Source of the DNA: Salsuginibacillus kocurii DSM 18087
GTDB taxonomy: Bacteria > Bacillota > Bacilli > Bacillales > Marinococcaceae
Reading direction: 5' to 3'
Assembly (NCBI RefSeq): GCF_000377705.1
Contig: NZ_KB898625.1
Location: forward strand, 62,001 to 126,000
DNA: 64,000 nucleotides
Position 1 is the stretch's first letter. Each line of letters begins with the position of its first letter. Positions 1 through 8,958 of this stretch are shown in pieces. The notes under the pieces are model-generated. The model saw nothing but the letters and a program-made list of their open reading frames with translations, did not search any database and was not told the DNA's origin. The position numbers and the translations under genes are program-made.

Positions 1-1007
1 GGGTCCAGGTCGGCCTCGCGAATGACAGCGAGAGCCTGAGCGGCAAACGCTTCGTTTAATTCAATGACATCAATTTCTTTAAGTGATAGTTCGCTCCTCT
101 TTAATAGTTTTTGAATAGCAGGAACTGGTCCAATTCCCATCAATGATGGTGAAACGCCAGCCGTCGCCCAATCGACAATAGTGCCAAGCGGTTTCACCCC
201 TAACTCTTTCGCTTTTCTGCTTGTCATGAGGATCATTGCAGCAGCCCCGTCATTCCTGCCGCAAGCGTTACCCGCTGTCACTGTGCCCCTTTCTTTAAAC
301 ACCGGGCGTAAATCAGACAGAGAATCCAATGTTGTTGTAGGTCGTGGAAATTCATCCTGGTTAAAGGTGGTTGCTTCTTTCCGTGCTTTTACTTGGACCG
401 GCACAATTTCCTCTGAGAAAACGTCAGCTTCTAGTGCCGCTGCTGCTTTCATTTGACTTTGGTAAGCAAATGCATCTTGCTCATCTCTTCTAATATGATA
501 GCGCTCTGCCACATGTTCTGCGGTTAGACCCATGCTTAACTGGCTGCCATAGACCTCTTGGGGCTGCTGGCCATTTTCTGTATTGGAATCTACCAATTGA
601 GGAGTTCCTTTTTCAAAGCGCGAATTTCTTAAATAAAACGGAGCCCGGCTCATATTTTCCGTGCCACCGGCGACAACAACTTCCGCCTGCTTGGATTGGA
701 GCTGCTGCACAGCGGACGTAATCGCTTGCATACTAGAAGCACAAAGACGGTTTACGGTAAAGGCTGTGGCCTCTTCAGGAATACCAGCGCGCAAAGCAGC
801 TACCCGGGCCACATTGGAGGATTCTGTAGTTTGTCTCACCTCGCCTAAAATCACTTCATCCACGAGCTGTGGCAAAAGCTCTGCCCGTTTTAATGCTTCC
901 TCGATGACAGTAGCAGCTAAGTTGCCAGCGTTCACCTCCGTTAATGAACCGCCAAATTTCCCGACCGCTGTTCGAGCAGCGCTCACAATTACAACTTGAT
1001 CGTCCAA
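1..1007 (-). CDS. Acetyl-CoA C-acyltransferase (thiolase), 3' part missing
   Basis: Thiolase catalysing the last beta-oxidation step, cleaving 3-ketoacyl-CoA with CoA to release acetyl-CoA. The N-terminal motif SAARTAVGKFGGS and the nucleophile motif NRLCASSMQA (near 730-765) are clear. About 335 residues are visible of the roughly 390 usual for the family; the C-terminal catalytic His and Cys motifs lie beyond the left edge. The start is read as TTG at 1007, because a purine-rich AAGGGGGG site precedes it and no in-frame ATG fits the conserved N-terminus. It is the last visible gene of the sigma-54 beta-oxidation operon, 27 bp after the acyl-CoA dehydrogenase. Substrate chain length cannot be read from the sequence. 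Confidence 0.93.
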   Translation of the reverse strand, partial: MDDQVVIVSAARTAVGKFGGSLTEVNAGNLAATVIEEALKRAELLPQLVDEVILGEVRQTTESSNVARVAALRAGIPEEATAFTVNRLCASSMQAITSAVQQLQSKQAEVVVAGGTENMSRAPFYLRNSRFEKGTPQLVDSNTENGQQPQEVYGSQLSMGLTAEHVAERYHIRRDEQDAFAYQSQMKAAAALEADVFSEEIVPVQVKARKEATTFNQDEFPRPTTTLDSLSDLRPVFKERGTVTAGNACGRNDGAAAMILMTSRKAKELGVKPLGTIVDWATAGVSPSLMGIGPVPAIQKLLKRSELSLKEIDVIELNEAFAAQALAVIREADLD

Positions 1008-1034
1008 GCCTCATCCCCCCTTTCTTCTCGCCTG

Positions 1035-2183
1035 TTAGCTGTATTCCTTTCGCAATTGCGCTGAAATGATATTTTTCTGAATCTCTGAAGTGCCTTCATA
1101 GATTCTAGTTATACGAGCATCACGATAAAAACGCTCAATCGGATACTCAGAAATATAACCGATGCCGCCGTGAATTTGGACAGCTTTGTCAGCGACCCGA
1201 TTGTATACTTCAGAACCGTACAGCTTTAACATTGCCGCTTCTTTAATCACTCGCTTTTCTTGGTCAACCAAGCTCGCGACCCGATAGGTAAACGACCGGA
1301 GCGCTTCGATTTCCATCGCCATTTCAGCTAGCATATGGGCGATAGCCTGGTGGTCGATGATCGGTACGTTAAACTGCTTGCGCTCCTGGGCAAATGCCAT
1401 ACAAAGATCAAGCAGTTTTTGGCAGGAGCCCAGATTTCTAGCCACTAAGCCAGCTCTTCCGTTAGCTAATATTTTCAGGGCATTCACATAACCTTGGCCC
1501 ACTTCCCCCAACACATTTTCTTCAGGGACTTCGCAATTTTCAAAAACCAATTCTGCGGAATGTGACCCTTTTAATCCCATCTTTTTTTCATTCGGCCCGA
1601 CCGCTAAGCCAGGAGAGTCTTTTTCAACAAGAAAAGAAGTAATTCCTTTCGCTCCTTTGGAAGCATCTGTTACAGCCATAACTGTAAATAAGCCTGCTAT
1701 CGGGGCGTTTGTAATATAGTGCTTCGTTCCGTTTAACACGTATTTATCGTCAGCTTTCACAGCTGTTGTTTTTAAATTAGTGGCATGCGAGCCTGCAGCT
1801 GGTTCGGTTAAAGCAAAAGCTCCAATCATTTCTCCGCTTGCAAGCTGGGGAAGGTATTTCGCTTTTTGTTCTTCATTCCCCATCTCCACGACCCCAACAG
1901 AGCCAATGCCAGAATGAGCGCCAATGAGCGTGGTATACCCATTGTGTGTTTTTCCGATTTCTTCATATAAGGCGCATTTGCCGACCATACCGATACCTAG
2001 ACCACCGTATTTTTCCGGAATACTTAAGCCAAACAACCCCATTTCCTTCGACTTCTCTACCAGATTGGGGGGAATGTCGTCTTGTTCTTCGATCTCCATC
2101 GCGAGTGGGTCCACTTCGTGCTTAATAAAATCCCGTATCGTTTTTGCTAAAGCCGTAATATCTTCTTCTAGTTGAACATTCAC
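1035..2183 (-). CDS. Acyl-CoA dehydrogenase
   Basis: FAD-dependent acyl-CoA dehydrogenase of 382 residues, the normal family length, introducing the trans-2 double bond in beta-oxidation. Visible signatures are ALTEPAAGSHA (FAD and substrate contact) and, near the C-terminus, the catalytic-base segment RIYEGTSEIQ preceded by QIHGGIGY. The overall pattern is closest to short-chain or butyryl-CoA dehydrogenases (MmgC/Bcd type), but exact substrate is inference. It lies 15 bp downstream of the 3-hydroxyacyl-CoA dehydrogenase gene in the same minus-strand operon. It is one of three paralogues here; the copy at 6388-7533 is the most similar in length and motifs. Confidence 0.95.
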   Translation of the reverse strand: MNVQLEEDITALAKTIRDFIKHEVDPLAMEIEEQDDIPPNLVEKSKEMGLFGLSIPEKYGGLGIGMVGKCALYEEIGKTHNGYTTLIGAHSGIGSVGVVEMGNEEQKAKYLPQLASGEMIGAFALTEPAAGSHATNLKTTAVKADDKYVLNGTKHYITNAPIAGLFTVMAVTDASKGAKGITSFLVEKDSPGLAVGPNEKKMGLKGSHSAELVFENCEVPEENVLGEVGQGYVNALKILANGRAGLVARNLGSCQKLLDLCMAFAQERKQFNVPIIDHQAIAHMLAEMAMEIEALRSFTYRVASLVDQEKRVIKEAAMLKLYGSEVYNRVADKAVQIHGGIGYISEYPIERFYRDARITRIYEGTSEIQKNIISAQLRKEYS

Positions 2184-2198
2184 GCTTCAAGCTCCTTT

Positions 2199-3047
2199 CT
2201 ATTCATAGTGATAAAAGCCTTGCCCCGTTTTTCGGCCTAGCCTGCCCGCTTTTACATATTTTACTAAGAGCGGGCTGGGCCGATATTTTTCACCAAGGGA
2301 TTGATACAGATATTCCATATTACGAAGGCGTGTATCTAAGCCGACCAAATCCGCTAACTCAAGTGGCCCCATCGGGTGGTTTAACCCCAACTTCATGGCT
2401 TTATCAATGCCTTCCACCGTGGAGACCCCCTCCAACACCATGTTCATCGCTTCATTTCCGATGACACAATTCATGCGGCTAACCGCAAAGCCCGGGAACT
2501 CTTCCACCTGTACACATTCTTTATTCATCCTTTCCCCGACTTCTACCACCTGTTTCACCGTCTCTATGGATGTTTCTAGTCCACGAATCACTTCGATTAA
2601 CTTCATATTGGGTACTGGGTTAAAAAAATGCATGGCCACCGTCCGCTCAGGCCGGTTGGTTTGGGCAGCGATTTCAGTTGGACTCATCGTTGATGTGTTT
2701 GTTGCTAAGATAGTGTGTGCAGCTGTGAGCTTATCAAGTTCTTTAAAGAGCTTTGTCTTTAGTTCCATATGTTCTAGCACTGCTTCTATCACTAAATCAG
2801 CGTGAGTGACCGCTTCTTCTAATGCGGTTGTATACGTTAGGTGGTTTCTCGCCGCAGCAGCTTCTTCAGCTGTTATTACGTCTCGTGACATTCGTTTTTG
2901 CAGCTGCTCTTCTACATAGATTTTGGCTTGTTGCACTGCTTCTTTGCTAATATCCTGAACCACAACCTTAAAACCTGACACCGCTGCGGTATAGGCGATA
3001 CCCCTTCCCATCGTTCCAGCGCCAATGACTGTGATATGCTCGATCAC
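2199..3047 (-). CDS. 3-hydroxybutyryl-CoA dehydrogenase (first copy)
   Basis: NAD-dependent 3-hydroxyacyl-CoA dehydrogenase of 282 residues, the standard length of the short bacterial Hbd/MmgB type. The N-terminal Rossmann motif is VIGAGTMGRGIA. The catalytic His is in AMHFFNPVPNMKL, and the C-terminal domain carries NHPMGPLELADLVGLD. It oxidises L-3-hydroxyacyl-CoA to the ketoacyl-CoA that feeds the thiolase. Start is GTG, preceded by GCGGGGG with seven-base spacing. A second paralogue is present at 3871-4740, so the operon has two enzymes for the same step, perhaps for different chain lengths (inference). Confidence 0.94.
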   Translation of the reverse strand: MIEHITVIGAGTMGRGIAYTAAVSGFKVVVQDISKEAVQQAKIYVEEQLQKRMSRDVITAEEAAAARNHLTYTTALEEAVTHADLVIEAVLEHMELKTKLFKELDKLTAAHTILATNTSTMSPTEIAAQTNRPERTVAMHFFNPVPNMKLIEVIRGLETSIETVKQVVEVGERMNKECVQVEEFPGFAVSRMNCVIGNEAMNMVLEGVSTVEGIDKAMKLGLNHPMGPLELADLVGLDTRLRNMEYLYQSLGEKYRPSPLLVKYVKAGRLGRKTGQGFYHYE

Positions 3048-3067
3048 GTTATCCCCCGCTTCTCTTT

Positions 3068-3847
3068 TTATTTACCGGTAAATTGAGGTTTTCTTTTTTC
3101 AAGAAAAGCTTTCGTTCCTTCATTTTTATCTTCCGAAGAAAATAAAACGGCTTGCGACAGCTTTTCAATCATAAGCGCCGTGTTTAACTCTGTTTCCGAA
3201 CCGTGCTGAATAGATAGTTTAGCTAGCTTTACAGCTAACGGCCCCTTGGCTGCAATTTGAGTGGCGATCTCTTCTGTTTTTTCTTGTAACATGTCCGCTG
3301 CCACAACTTCACTTACGAGCCCGATCCGGTAAGCTTCTTCACCGTCCACAACCTTGCCGGTTAAAATCATTTCCATTGCTTTTCCTTTACCAACAATTCT
3401 AGCTAAACGTTGGGTTCCGCCTGCACTTGGAATAATTGATAAATTTAATTCCGGGAGACCAATTTTAGCGTTAGTGGAAGCGATTCTAATATCACAAGCC
3501 ATTGCAAGCTCACACCCTCCACCAAGCGCGAATCCGTTTATCATCGCGATGGTTGGCTTTGCGCAATTTTCAATTGTAGTATAGGCTTCTTGCATGCCAT
3601 CTGCTTTTAACGCGTCGTGCATCGTTTTGTCTTGGAGCTGGGCTATATCTGCCCCAGCAGCAAATGATTTTTCTCCCTGACCTGTAAATACGATACAGCT
3701 AATGGTGTCATCCGCTTGAAACACGTGTAAGGCATCTAGGATTTCATCTAAGGTCTCTTTGTTTAATGCATTACGAACTTCCGGCCGATTGATGGTAATG
3801 TAACCTAGACGGTCCTTTGTATCGAGAAAAATCTGTTGATAATCCAT
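3068..3847 (-). CDS. Enoyl-CoA hydratase
   Basis: Crotonase-fold enoyl-CoA hydratase of about 259 residues, adding water across the trans-2 double bond. Oxyanion-hole and catalytic motifs are visible: SFAAGADIAQL, GFALGGGCELAMACD, and LPELNLSIIPSAGGTQRL, which holds the catalytic Glu region. The frame is open to an ATG at 3868, but an AAGGGGG ribosome site lies eight bases before the ATG at 3847, so that start is preferred. It sits between the two 3-hydroxyacyl-CoA dehydrogenase genes in the beta-oxidation operon. Confidence 0.94.
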   Translation of the reverse strand: MDYQQIFLDTKDRLGYITINRPEVRNALNKETLDEILDALHVFQADDTISCIVFTGQGEKSFAAGADIAQLQDKTMHDALKADGMQEAYTTIENCAKPTIAMINGFALGGGCELAMACDIRIASTNAKIGLPELNLSIIPSAGGTQRLARIVGKGKAMEMILTGKVVDGEEAYRIGLVSEVVAADMLQEKTEEIATQIAAKGPLAVKLAKLSIQHGSETELNTALMIEKLSQAVLFSSEDKNEGTKAFLEKRKPQFTGK

Positions 3848-3870
3848 GTTCATTTCCCCCTTAATCAATG

Positions 3871-4740
3871 TTAAGAACTATACGTGTAAAACCCTTTGCC
3901 AGCTTTCTTGCCAAGTTCACCGCGTTCTACTTTTTCTTTAATAATGGCCGCCGGTTTATCGGCTTCATCACCCGATTCATAATAACGTTCCATGCGCACG
4001 TGGTAATGGACATCAAGACCGGTTAAATCAATCAATGCGAACGGGCCGATCGGATGGTTGAGTGCTTTGGTGGCGGCTAGATCAATTTCTTCAGCCGTCG
4101 CAATATCATTCTCTAACAGATCAATCGCTTCGTTCATTAATTTTCCGAGCAGGCGGTTTGCCACAAAGCCATTTATCTCTTTTTTCAAAAGAATAGGTGT
4201 CTTGTTAAGCTGCTTCGTCAGTTCCACCGTCAGCTCTGCGGTTTCAGCAGAGGTGTGTTCTCCTTGTACAACTTCGACCAGCTCCATCACTAAGGCTGGG
4301 TTAAAGAAATGCATATTGCATACTTTTTTGGGACGATTTGTCGCTGGCGCCATGTAAGAGCTCGGTATTGAAGAACTATTAGACGCAAGGATGGTGTGAG
4401 GAGGTGCGAGTTGATCAAGCTTTTTAAACAGCTGTTGTTTGGTCTCCACTTTTTCGACGATCGCTTCAATAACAAAATCTGTACTCTCCACTGCTTCTTC
4501 TAATGAGGTGGTATACGTTAACCGGTTAAAGGCCGTTTGGACCGCCTCTTCTGTGAGTTTGCCTTTTTTAATACGACGGTCCATTTGGTAATTCAACGAC
4601 TCTTCCGCCCTTTTTAAACTACTTTCCTCGATATCTTGTAAAATGACTTGAAAACCTGAAAACGCACAAACTAACGCAATTTGAGAACCCATAGCCCCGG
4701 CACCAATAACGCTGATTTGATTCATTTGCGATTGCCCCAT
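3871..4740 (-). CDS. 3-hydroxyacyl-CoA dehydrogenase (second copy)
   Basis: A second NAD-dependent 3-hydroxyacyl-CoA dehydrogenase, 289 residues. The Rossmann motif is VIGAGAMGSQIAL, the catalytic His region is NMHFFNPALVMELVEV, and the C-terminal domain has NHPIGPFALIDLTGLD. It is clearly paralogous to the 2199-3047 product but quite diverged, so an old duplication or separate acquisition is likely rather than a recent tandem copy. The ATG at 4740 is preceded by AAGGGGGA with good spacing. It lies 15 bp after the acyl-CoA ligase gene. Confidence 0.93.
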   Translation of the reverse strand: MGQSQMNQISVIGAGAMGSQIALVCAFSGFQVILQDIEESSLKRAEESLNYQMDRRIKKGKLTEEAVQTAFNRLTYTTSLEEAVESTDFVIEAIVEKVETKQQLFKKLDQLAPPHTILASNSSSIPSSYMAPATNRPKKVCNMHFFNPALVMELVEVVQGEHTSAETAELTVELTKQLNKTPILLKKEINGFVANRLLGKLMNEAIDLLENDIATAEEIDLAATKALNHPIGPFALIDLTGLDVHYHVRMERYYESGDEADKPAAIIKEKVERGELGKKAGKGFYTYSS

Positions 4741-4755
4741 GTTGCTTCCCCCTTA

Positions 4756-6375
4756 TTAATTAGCTGTTTCATTCTCACGTTCTTCTTCAATTAATTTATA
4801 ACGCAGCACTTTACCTACGACGGTTTTTGGCAGTTCATTTCTAAACAGGATGTGTTTCGGGATTTTATAAGCAGCGATGCGTTTACTACACCACTTCGTA
4901 ATATCTTCTGCAGAACGAGCAGCTCCTTCAGTTAACACAATAGCTGCTTTAACTGTTTCGCCGCGGTACGGGTCCGGCACCCCAAAGACGCAAACTTCCT
5001 TCACCGCTTCATGCTGGTATAACACTTCCTCTATTTCTGTCGGGTAGACGTTATAGCCACTGGCAATGATCATATCTTTCTTTCTGCCTACAATATAAAA
5101 GTAACCGTCCTCATCTGTTTTGGCGAGATCTCCGGTGAAAAGCCATCCGTTTCGGAGCGTTTGTGCGGTTTCTTCTTGCTTATTCCAGTATCCCTTCATG
5201 ACTTGCGGTCCTTTAATGATCAGCTCGCCTACTTCTCCCGCTTGCAGCTCTACTGTTCCTGTTTCGCGATCGACGATTTTGCTGTCTGTATTCGGGATCG
5301 GGATACCGATACTGCCAGCTTTTTTCAGGCCAGTTACCGGATTGCGATGCGTGATCGGGGCTGCTTCCGAGAGACCATAGCCTTCCACGATGGTTGAGCC
5401 TGTTTTCCTTTCAAATTCCTTCATCCTTTCTACCGGCATGGGCGCGGAACCGCTGTTACACACTTTTAAAGAAGACAAGAGGTCTGGCGTAGAAGCAGGA
5501 TGTTGTAAAAGCGCCATATACATCGTTGGCACACCCGGGAAAAAGGTGGGACGATGCTTACGCATGAGTTCCAATGTCTCTTCCACTTGAAATCGTTTCT
5601 GGCAAATGATCGTTCCCGCTGCAAATATCGTCAGATTCATAGCTCCTGTCATCCCGTAAACGTGAAAGAACGGCGTGACACTTAACATTCGTTCACCTGG
5701 CACCTGTAGAAAGCCATCAGAAAAGGCAAAGCTTTGCTCAACATTCGCGAGCAAATTACTATGAGTAAGCATGACCCCTTTACTTCGCCCCGTTGTTCCA
5801 CCGGTATATTGAATCACCGCAACATCATGGCTTGGGTTGACTTCTTCAGGTGGAAGTTCAGTAGAAACCCCTTCTTTTAAAAAGGAATAAAAGCGATTCA
5901 CACCTTCAGCTTCATCCACTTCGCTGCCTGGTACATAAAGAGAACGTATGTCTTTACTGTTGGCAAGAGCATGCCATTTCTTCTGCTGAATATCGTTGGC
6001 CACAAACCATGCCGGGCTCGCATCTGCTACTAAATATTCCAATTCATCTAGCTGATACAACGGATTAACCTGAACGATGATGCCTCCAAGCCGCATGGTG
6101 GCAAAATATGTTATGATATACTCCGCACTGTTTGGGAGCACCACAGCAAGACGATCCCCTTTAGTAAACCCTTTCTGATAAAGAGAGGCTGCAAGTTGAT
6201 CAACAGATTCTTTTACCTCCTTATATGTCAGCTCACGACTTCCATCTATGACAGCCAACTGTTCGGGGTATTGGTCTGCAGCTTGTTCAAGTAATTGATA
6301 GAGTGTAATAGATGGAATATCGACTTGTTTTGGAACGGTTTCTGGATAAAAGTCTAACCATTTCTTCTCACCCAT
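4756..6375 (-). CDS. Fatty acid--CoA ligase (AMP-forming)
   Basis: ANL-superfamily acyl-CoA synthetase of 539 residues that activates a free carboxylic acid to its CoA thioester with ATP. The A3 P-loop is YTGGTTGRSKG, the A5 motif is VEGYGLSEAAP, the A7 motif is GWLFTGDLA, and the C-terminal catalytic Lys region is LPKTVVGKVLR. Its place as the third gene of a beta-oxidation operon makes it the entry enzyme. Medium- or long-chain fatty acids are the likeliest substrates, although short-chain or aromatic acids cannot be excluded. Flanking genes are 12 and 15 bp away, consistent with one transcript. Confidence 0.93.
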   Translation of the reverse strand: MGEKKWLDFYPETVPKQVDIPSITLYQLLEQAADQYPEQLAVIDGSRELTYKEVKESVDQLAASLYQKGFTKGDRLAVVLPNSAEYIITYFATMRLGGIIVQVNPLYQLDELEYLVADASPAWFVANDIQQKKWHALANSKDIRSLYVPGSEVDEAEGVNRFYSFLKEGVSTELPPEEVNPSHDVAVIQYTGGTTGRSKGVMLTHSNLLANVEQSFAFSDGFLQVPGERMLSVTPFFHVYGMTGAMNLTIFAAGTIICQKRFQVEETLELMRKHRPTFFPGVPTMYMALLQHPASTPDLLSSLKVCNSGSAPMPVERMKEFERKTGSTIVEGYGLSEAAPITHRNPVTGLKKAGSIGIPIPNTDSKIVDRETGTVELQAGEVGELIIKGPQVMKGYWNKQEETAQTLRNGWLFTGDLAKTDEDGYFYIVGRKKDMIIASGYNVYPTEIEEVLYQHEAVKEVCVFGVPDPYRGETVKAAIVLTEGAARSAEDITKWCSKRIAAYKIPKHILFRNELPKTVVGKVLRYKLIEEERENETAN

Positions 6376-6387
6376 TTCACATCCTCC

Positions 6388-7533
6388 TTACTTTCCTTCT
6401 AAAATGTGGCGAGCTACAATCATTCGTTGAATCTCGTTTGTCCCTTCATAGATTTTTGTAATCCTTGCGTCCCGGTAATAGCGTTCAACGGGATACTCGG
6501 CTACATAGCCCATGCCGCCGTGAATTTGTACAGCTTGGTCGGCTACTTTATTAAACACATCAGTAGCGTACAATTTCGCCATCGAGGCTTCTTTGATCGC
6601 TTTTTTCTCTTCATCAATCATTTGCGCTGCCATTCGGGTAAGTTGCCGGGCTGCTTCCGTTTCAGTTGCCATATCGGCAAGCATCCATTGAATACCTTGA
6701 TTGCTGGCTATGGGCTTGCCAAATTGCACCCGTTCATTCGCATAATCTCTCGACATTTCTATTAACTTATCTGAAGAACCGACCGAACGAGCGGCTAACC
6801 CTACCCTTCCTTCTCCAAGAATGCGCAACGCCGATATATAGCCCATCCCTACTTCCCCAATTACATTTTCTTCGGGAACCTCACAATCTTCTAATATCAC
6901 TTGTGCCGTATAAGAGCCGCGCAGCCCCATTTTTTTATCCTGGGCGCCAATAATAAGACCTGGAAAGTCTTTTTCGATTAAAAATGCGGTAATGCCGCCT
7001 TTTGCTCCTTTTTCTTTATCCGTTACGGCAAAAACAGTAAATAAATCAGCAATCGGTGCATTGGTAATAAAATGCTTAGTTCCGTTTAAGACCCACTGCT
7101 TTCCTTCTTTTACCGCAGTGGTTGATAAATTCGTCGCATCGGAACCAGCTCCAGGCTCAGACAAGGCGAAACAGCCAATTTTTTCACCTGCCGCCATCGC
7201 TGGAAGATATTTGTGTTTTAATTCCTCCGACCCCAATTTCACAAGACCGGTACTACCAATGCCCGTGTGTGCACTAATCAATGAAACGTAACCGTTGTGG
7301 GTTCTTCCCAGCTGTTCAAGTACGACACTTTTTGCCGTGGTACTTAAGCCTATCCCTCCGTATTCTTCCGGAATGCTGATGCCAAACAGTCCTAATTCCT
7401 TGGCCTTGTCAATTAAATGGTCCGGGATTCTGTCTTCTTCTTCGATTTGCTGGGCGTAAAGGTCGACTTCATGGTCGATGAAGTTTTTCACCATCGTTTT
7501 CATTTGCGAGATTTCTTCTGTCGCTGTTGTCAC
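6388..7533 (-). CDS. Acyl-CoA dehydrogenase
   Basis: FAD-dependent acyl-CoA dehydrogenase, 381 residues. Motifs visible are FALSEPGAGSDATN, QIHGGMGYVAEYPVERYYRDARI and, at the C-terminus, ITKIYEGTNEIQ with the catalytic-base Glu. It is paralogous to the product of 1035-2183, with the same length and order of motifs. Short-chain (butyryl-CoA-like) specificity is plausible but not proved by sequence. It is the second gene of the operon, 56 bp after the first acyl-CoA dehydrogenase and 12 bp before the CoA ligase. Confidence 0.95.
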   Translation of the reverse strand: MTTATEEISQMKTMVKNFIDHEVDLYAQQIEEEDRIPDHLIDKAKELGLFGISIPEEYGGIGLSTTAKSVVLEQLGRTHNGYVSLISAHTGIGSTGLVKLGSEELKHKYLPAMAAGEKIGCFALSEPGAGSDATNLSTTAVKEGKQWVLNGTKHFITNAPIADLFTVFAVTDKEKGAKGGITAFLIEKDFPGLIIGAQDKKMGLRGSYTAQVILEDCEVPEENVIGEVGMGYISALRILGEGRVGLAARSVGSSDKLIEMSRDYANERVQFGKPIASNQGIQWMLADMATETEAARQLTRMAAQMIDEEKKAIKEASMAKLYATDVFNKVADQAVQIHGGMGYVAEYPVERYYRDARITKIYEGTNEIQRMIVARHILEGK

Positions 7534-7589
7534 ATGCTCACCTCATTCTTTTTGTCATTCCATATCTATTTAAGTTGGCTTCTCCACGG

Positions 7590-8762
7590 TTAGCCATTTT
7601 TTTCAATCATGCGTGAAATGACGAGACGCTGAATTTCAGCCGTCCCTTCCCAAATCTGATATATTTTTGCGTCGCGCAGCCACTTTTCGACTGGGTATTC
7701 ACGAATATAGCCATAGCCGCCAAGGACTTGAATCGCTTCCATTGCCGTATTTACCGCCGTATCCCCGGCAAAGAGTTTTGACATGCTTCCTTCTCCACGG
7801 CTGAAGGGCTTCTCCTGCTGGACAAGCCAACCAGCTTTCCACAGCAATAAGCGGGCAGCTTCAATGTTTGTTGCCATATCAGCTAATTTAAACGCAATGG
7901 CCTGATTTTTAATAATCGGCTTGCCAAATTGCTTCCGCTCCTTTGCATAGTCGAGTGCATATTCATAAGAGGCTCTAGCAATGCCTAATGCCGCTGCTCC
8001 TACAGCAGGGCGTGTAGCTTCGAGCATTTTAAGCGCTGCTAATCCACTAATATAAGAAGCATCACCCGGCTCTCCGCCCAGTCGATTTTCAACCGGTATC
8101 CGGCAATTATCTAGGATAACCTGGGCAGTGTGAGAAGCACGTACTCCCATCTTTTGTTCTTTCTTTCCCATTTCAAGACCAGGTGTGTCTTTATCCACCA
8201 CAAATGCAGCGATGCCTTCCCATCCTTTTTCTTTATCGGTCTGGGCAAAAATGACATGAACATCAGCGATCCCACCGTTTGTGATAAACTGTTTGGTACC
8301 ATTTAATACATATTCATCCCCTTCGCGAACTGCAGTGGTCGCCATCGCCGCCACATCAGAGCCAGCACTCGGTTCCGTAAGGCCCATCGCCCCCAGTCGA
8401 GGTTCATCAGGGTCGCAAAACATCGGAATGTATTTTTCTTTTTGTTCTTCAGTCCCTGCTACCATAATGCCTGTGGCCGCGAGCCCCGTACCGTTAATTG
8501 CTGTTCCAATACCAGCGCAGCCCCAATAAAGCTCTTCCGTCATAATTAACGAAGTGAGCGGGTCCGTGATGCCATGCCCTCCATACTTTGTTGGATACCG
8601 GTAAGAAGTTAGACCAAGCTTAGCTGCCTTTTTAATTACATCCCACGGCATCTCTTCTGTTTCGTCATAGATGTGTGCCACCGGTCGAATTTCATTTTTA
8701 GCAAAATCTCTGGCCAGCTTTTGAAACTCTTTCTGTTCCTCAGTTAATGTAAAATCAATCAT
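7590..8762 (-). CDS. Acyl-CoA dehydrogenase (first gene of operon)
   Basis: FAD-dependent acyl-CoA dehydrogenase of 390 residues, the promoter-proximal gene of the operon. Motifs are MGLTEPSAGSDVAAM, QVLGGYGYIREYPVEKW and the C-terminal WEGTAEIQRLVISRM. It is the most diverged of the three paralogues here and resembles medium-chain or AcdA-like enzymes more than butyryl-CoA dehydrogenase; this is an impression from motifs only. The ATG at 8762 is about 50 bp from the transcription start predicted by the sigma-54 promoter at 8827-8842. Confidence 0.95.
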   Translation of the reverse strand: MIDFTLTEEQKEFQKLARDFAKNEIRPVAHIYDETEEMPWDVIKKAAKLGLTSYRYPTKYGGHGITDPLTSLIMTEELYWGCAGIGTAINGTGLAATGIMVAGTEEQKEKYIPMFCDPDEPRLGAMGLTEPSAGSDVAAMATTAVREGDEYVLNGTKQFITNGGIADVHVIFAQTDKEKGWEGIAAFVVDKDTPGLEMGKKEQKMGVRASHTAQVILDNCRIPVENRLGGEPGDASYISGLAALKMLEATRPAVGAAALGIARASYEYALDYAKERKQFGKPIIKNQAIAFKLADMATNIEAARLLLWKAGWLVQQEKPFSRGEGSMSKLFAGDTAVNTAMEAIQVLGGYGYIREYPVEKWLRDAKIYQIWEGTAEIQRLVISRMIEKNG

Positions 8763-8826
8763 TACTCCCCACGCCCTCTCGACAGTAAATAACGCATAAT
8801 CTTGCTATACTTACTTCTTTATATAA

Positions 8827-8842
8827 GCAAGAAATGTGCCAA
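8827..8842 (-). promoter_or_regulatory. Sigma-54 (SigL) promoter of the beta-oxidation operon
   Basis: Read on the minus strand, the site is TTGGCACATTTCTTGC. The invariant GG and GC are exactly 12 bases apart, and it fits TGGCACR-N4-TTGCW almost perfectly. The predicted start is near 8815, about 53 bases before the first ATG. A sigma-54 activator gene ends about 105 bp upstream, where such activators usually have binding sites. Confidence 0.88.
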
Positions 8843-8843
8843 C

Positions 8844-8871
8844 TAAAAAAAGCGCTGTTTTAAAGCGCTTT
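8844..8871 (-). terminator. Rho-independent terminator of the sigma-54 activator gene
   Basis: On the minus strand an 8-bp stem AAAGCGCT/AGCGCTTT with a 7-base loop is followed directly by a T-run. It lies about 75 bp after the stop of the 8947-10638 gene. It ends only a few bases before the sigma-54 promoter of the next operon, separating the two transcripts. Confidence 0.8.
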
Positions 8872-8892
8872 CAAAATAAGTGCGATTCAAAT

Positions 8893-8958
8893 AATTCATT
8901 TTTGACTCAAACAAGCTTGAACGCTAATACAAAAATGAATTTTAATTCAATATTGAAT
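8893..8958. promoter_or_regulatory. Candidate upstream activator sites for the sigma-54 operon
   Basis: A perfect 14-bp palindrome ATTCAATATTGAAT (8945-8958) overlaps the 3' end of the activator gene. An 11-bp inverted repeat, AATTCATTTTT (8893-8903) with AAAAATGAATT (8931-8941), lies beside it. They are roughly 60 to 120 bp upstream of the sigma-54 promoter, the usual distance for enhancer-like activator sites. Binding by the neighbouring activator is inference. Confidence 0.45.
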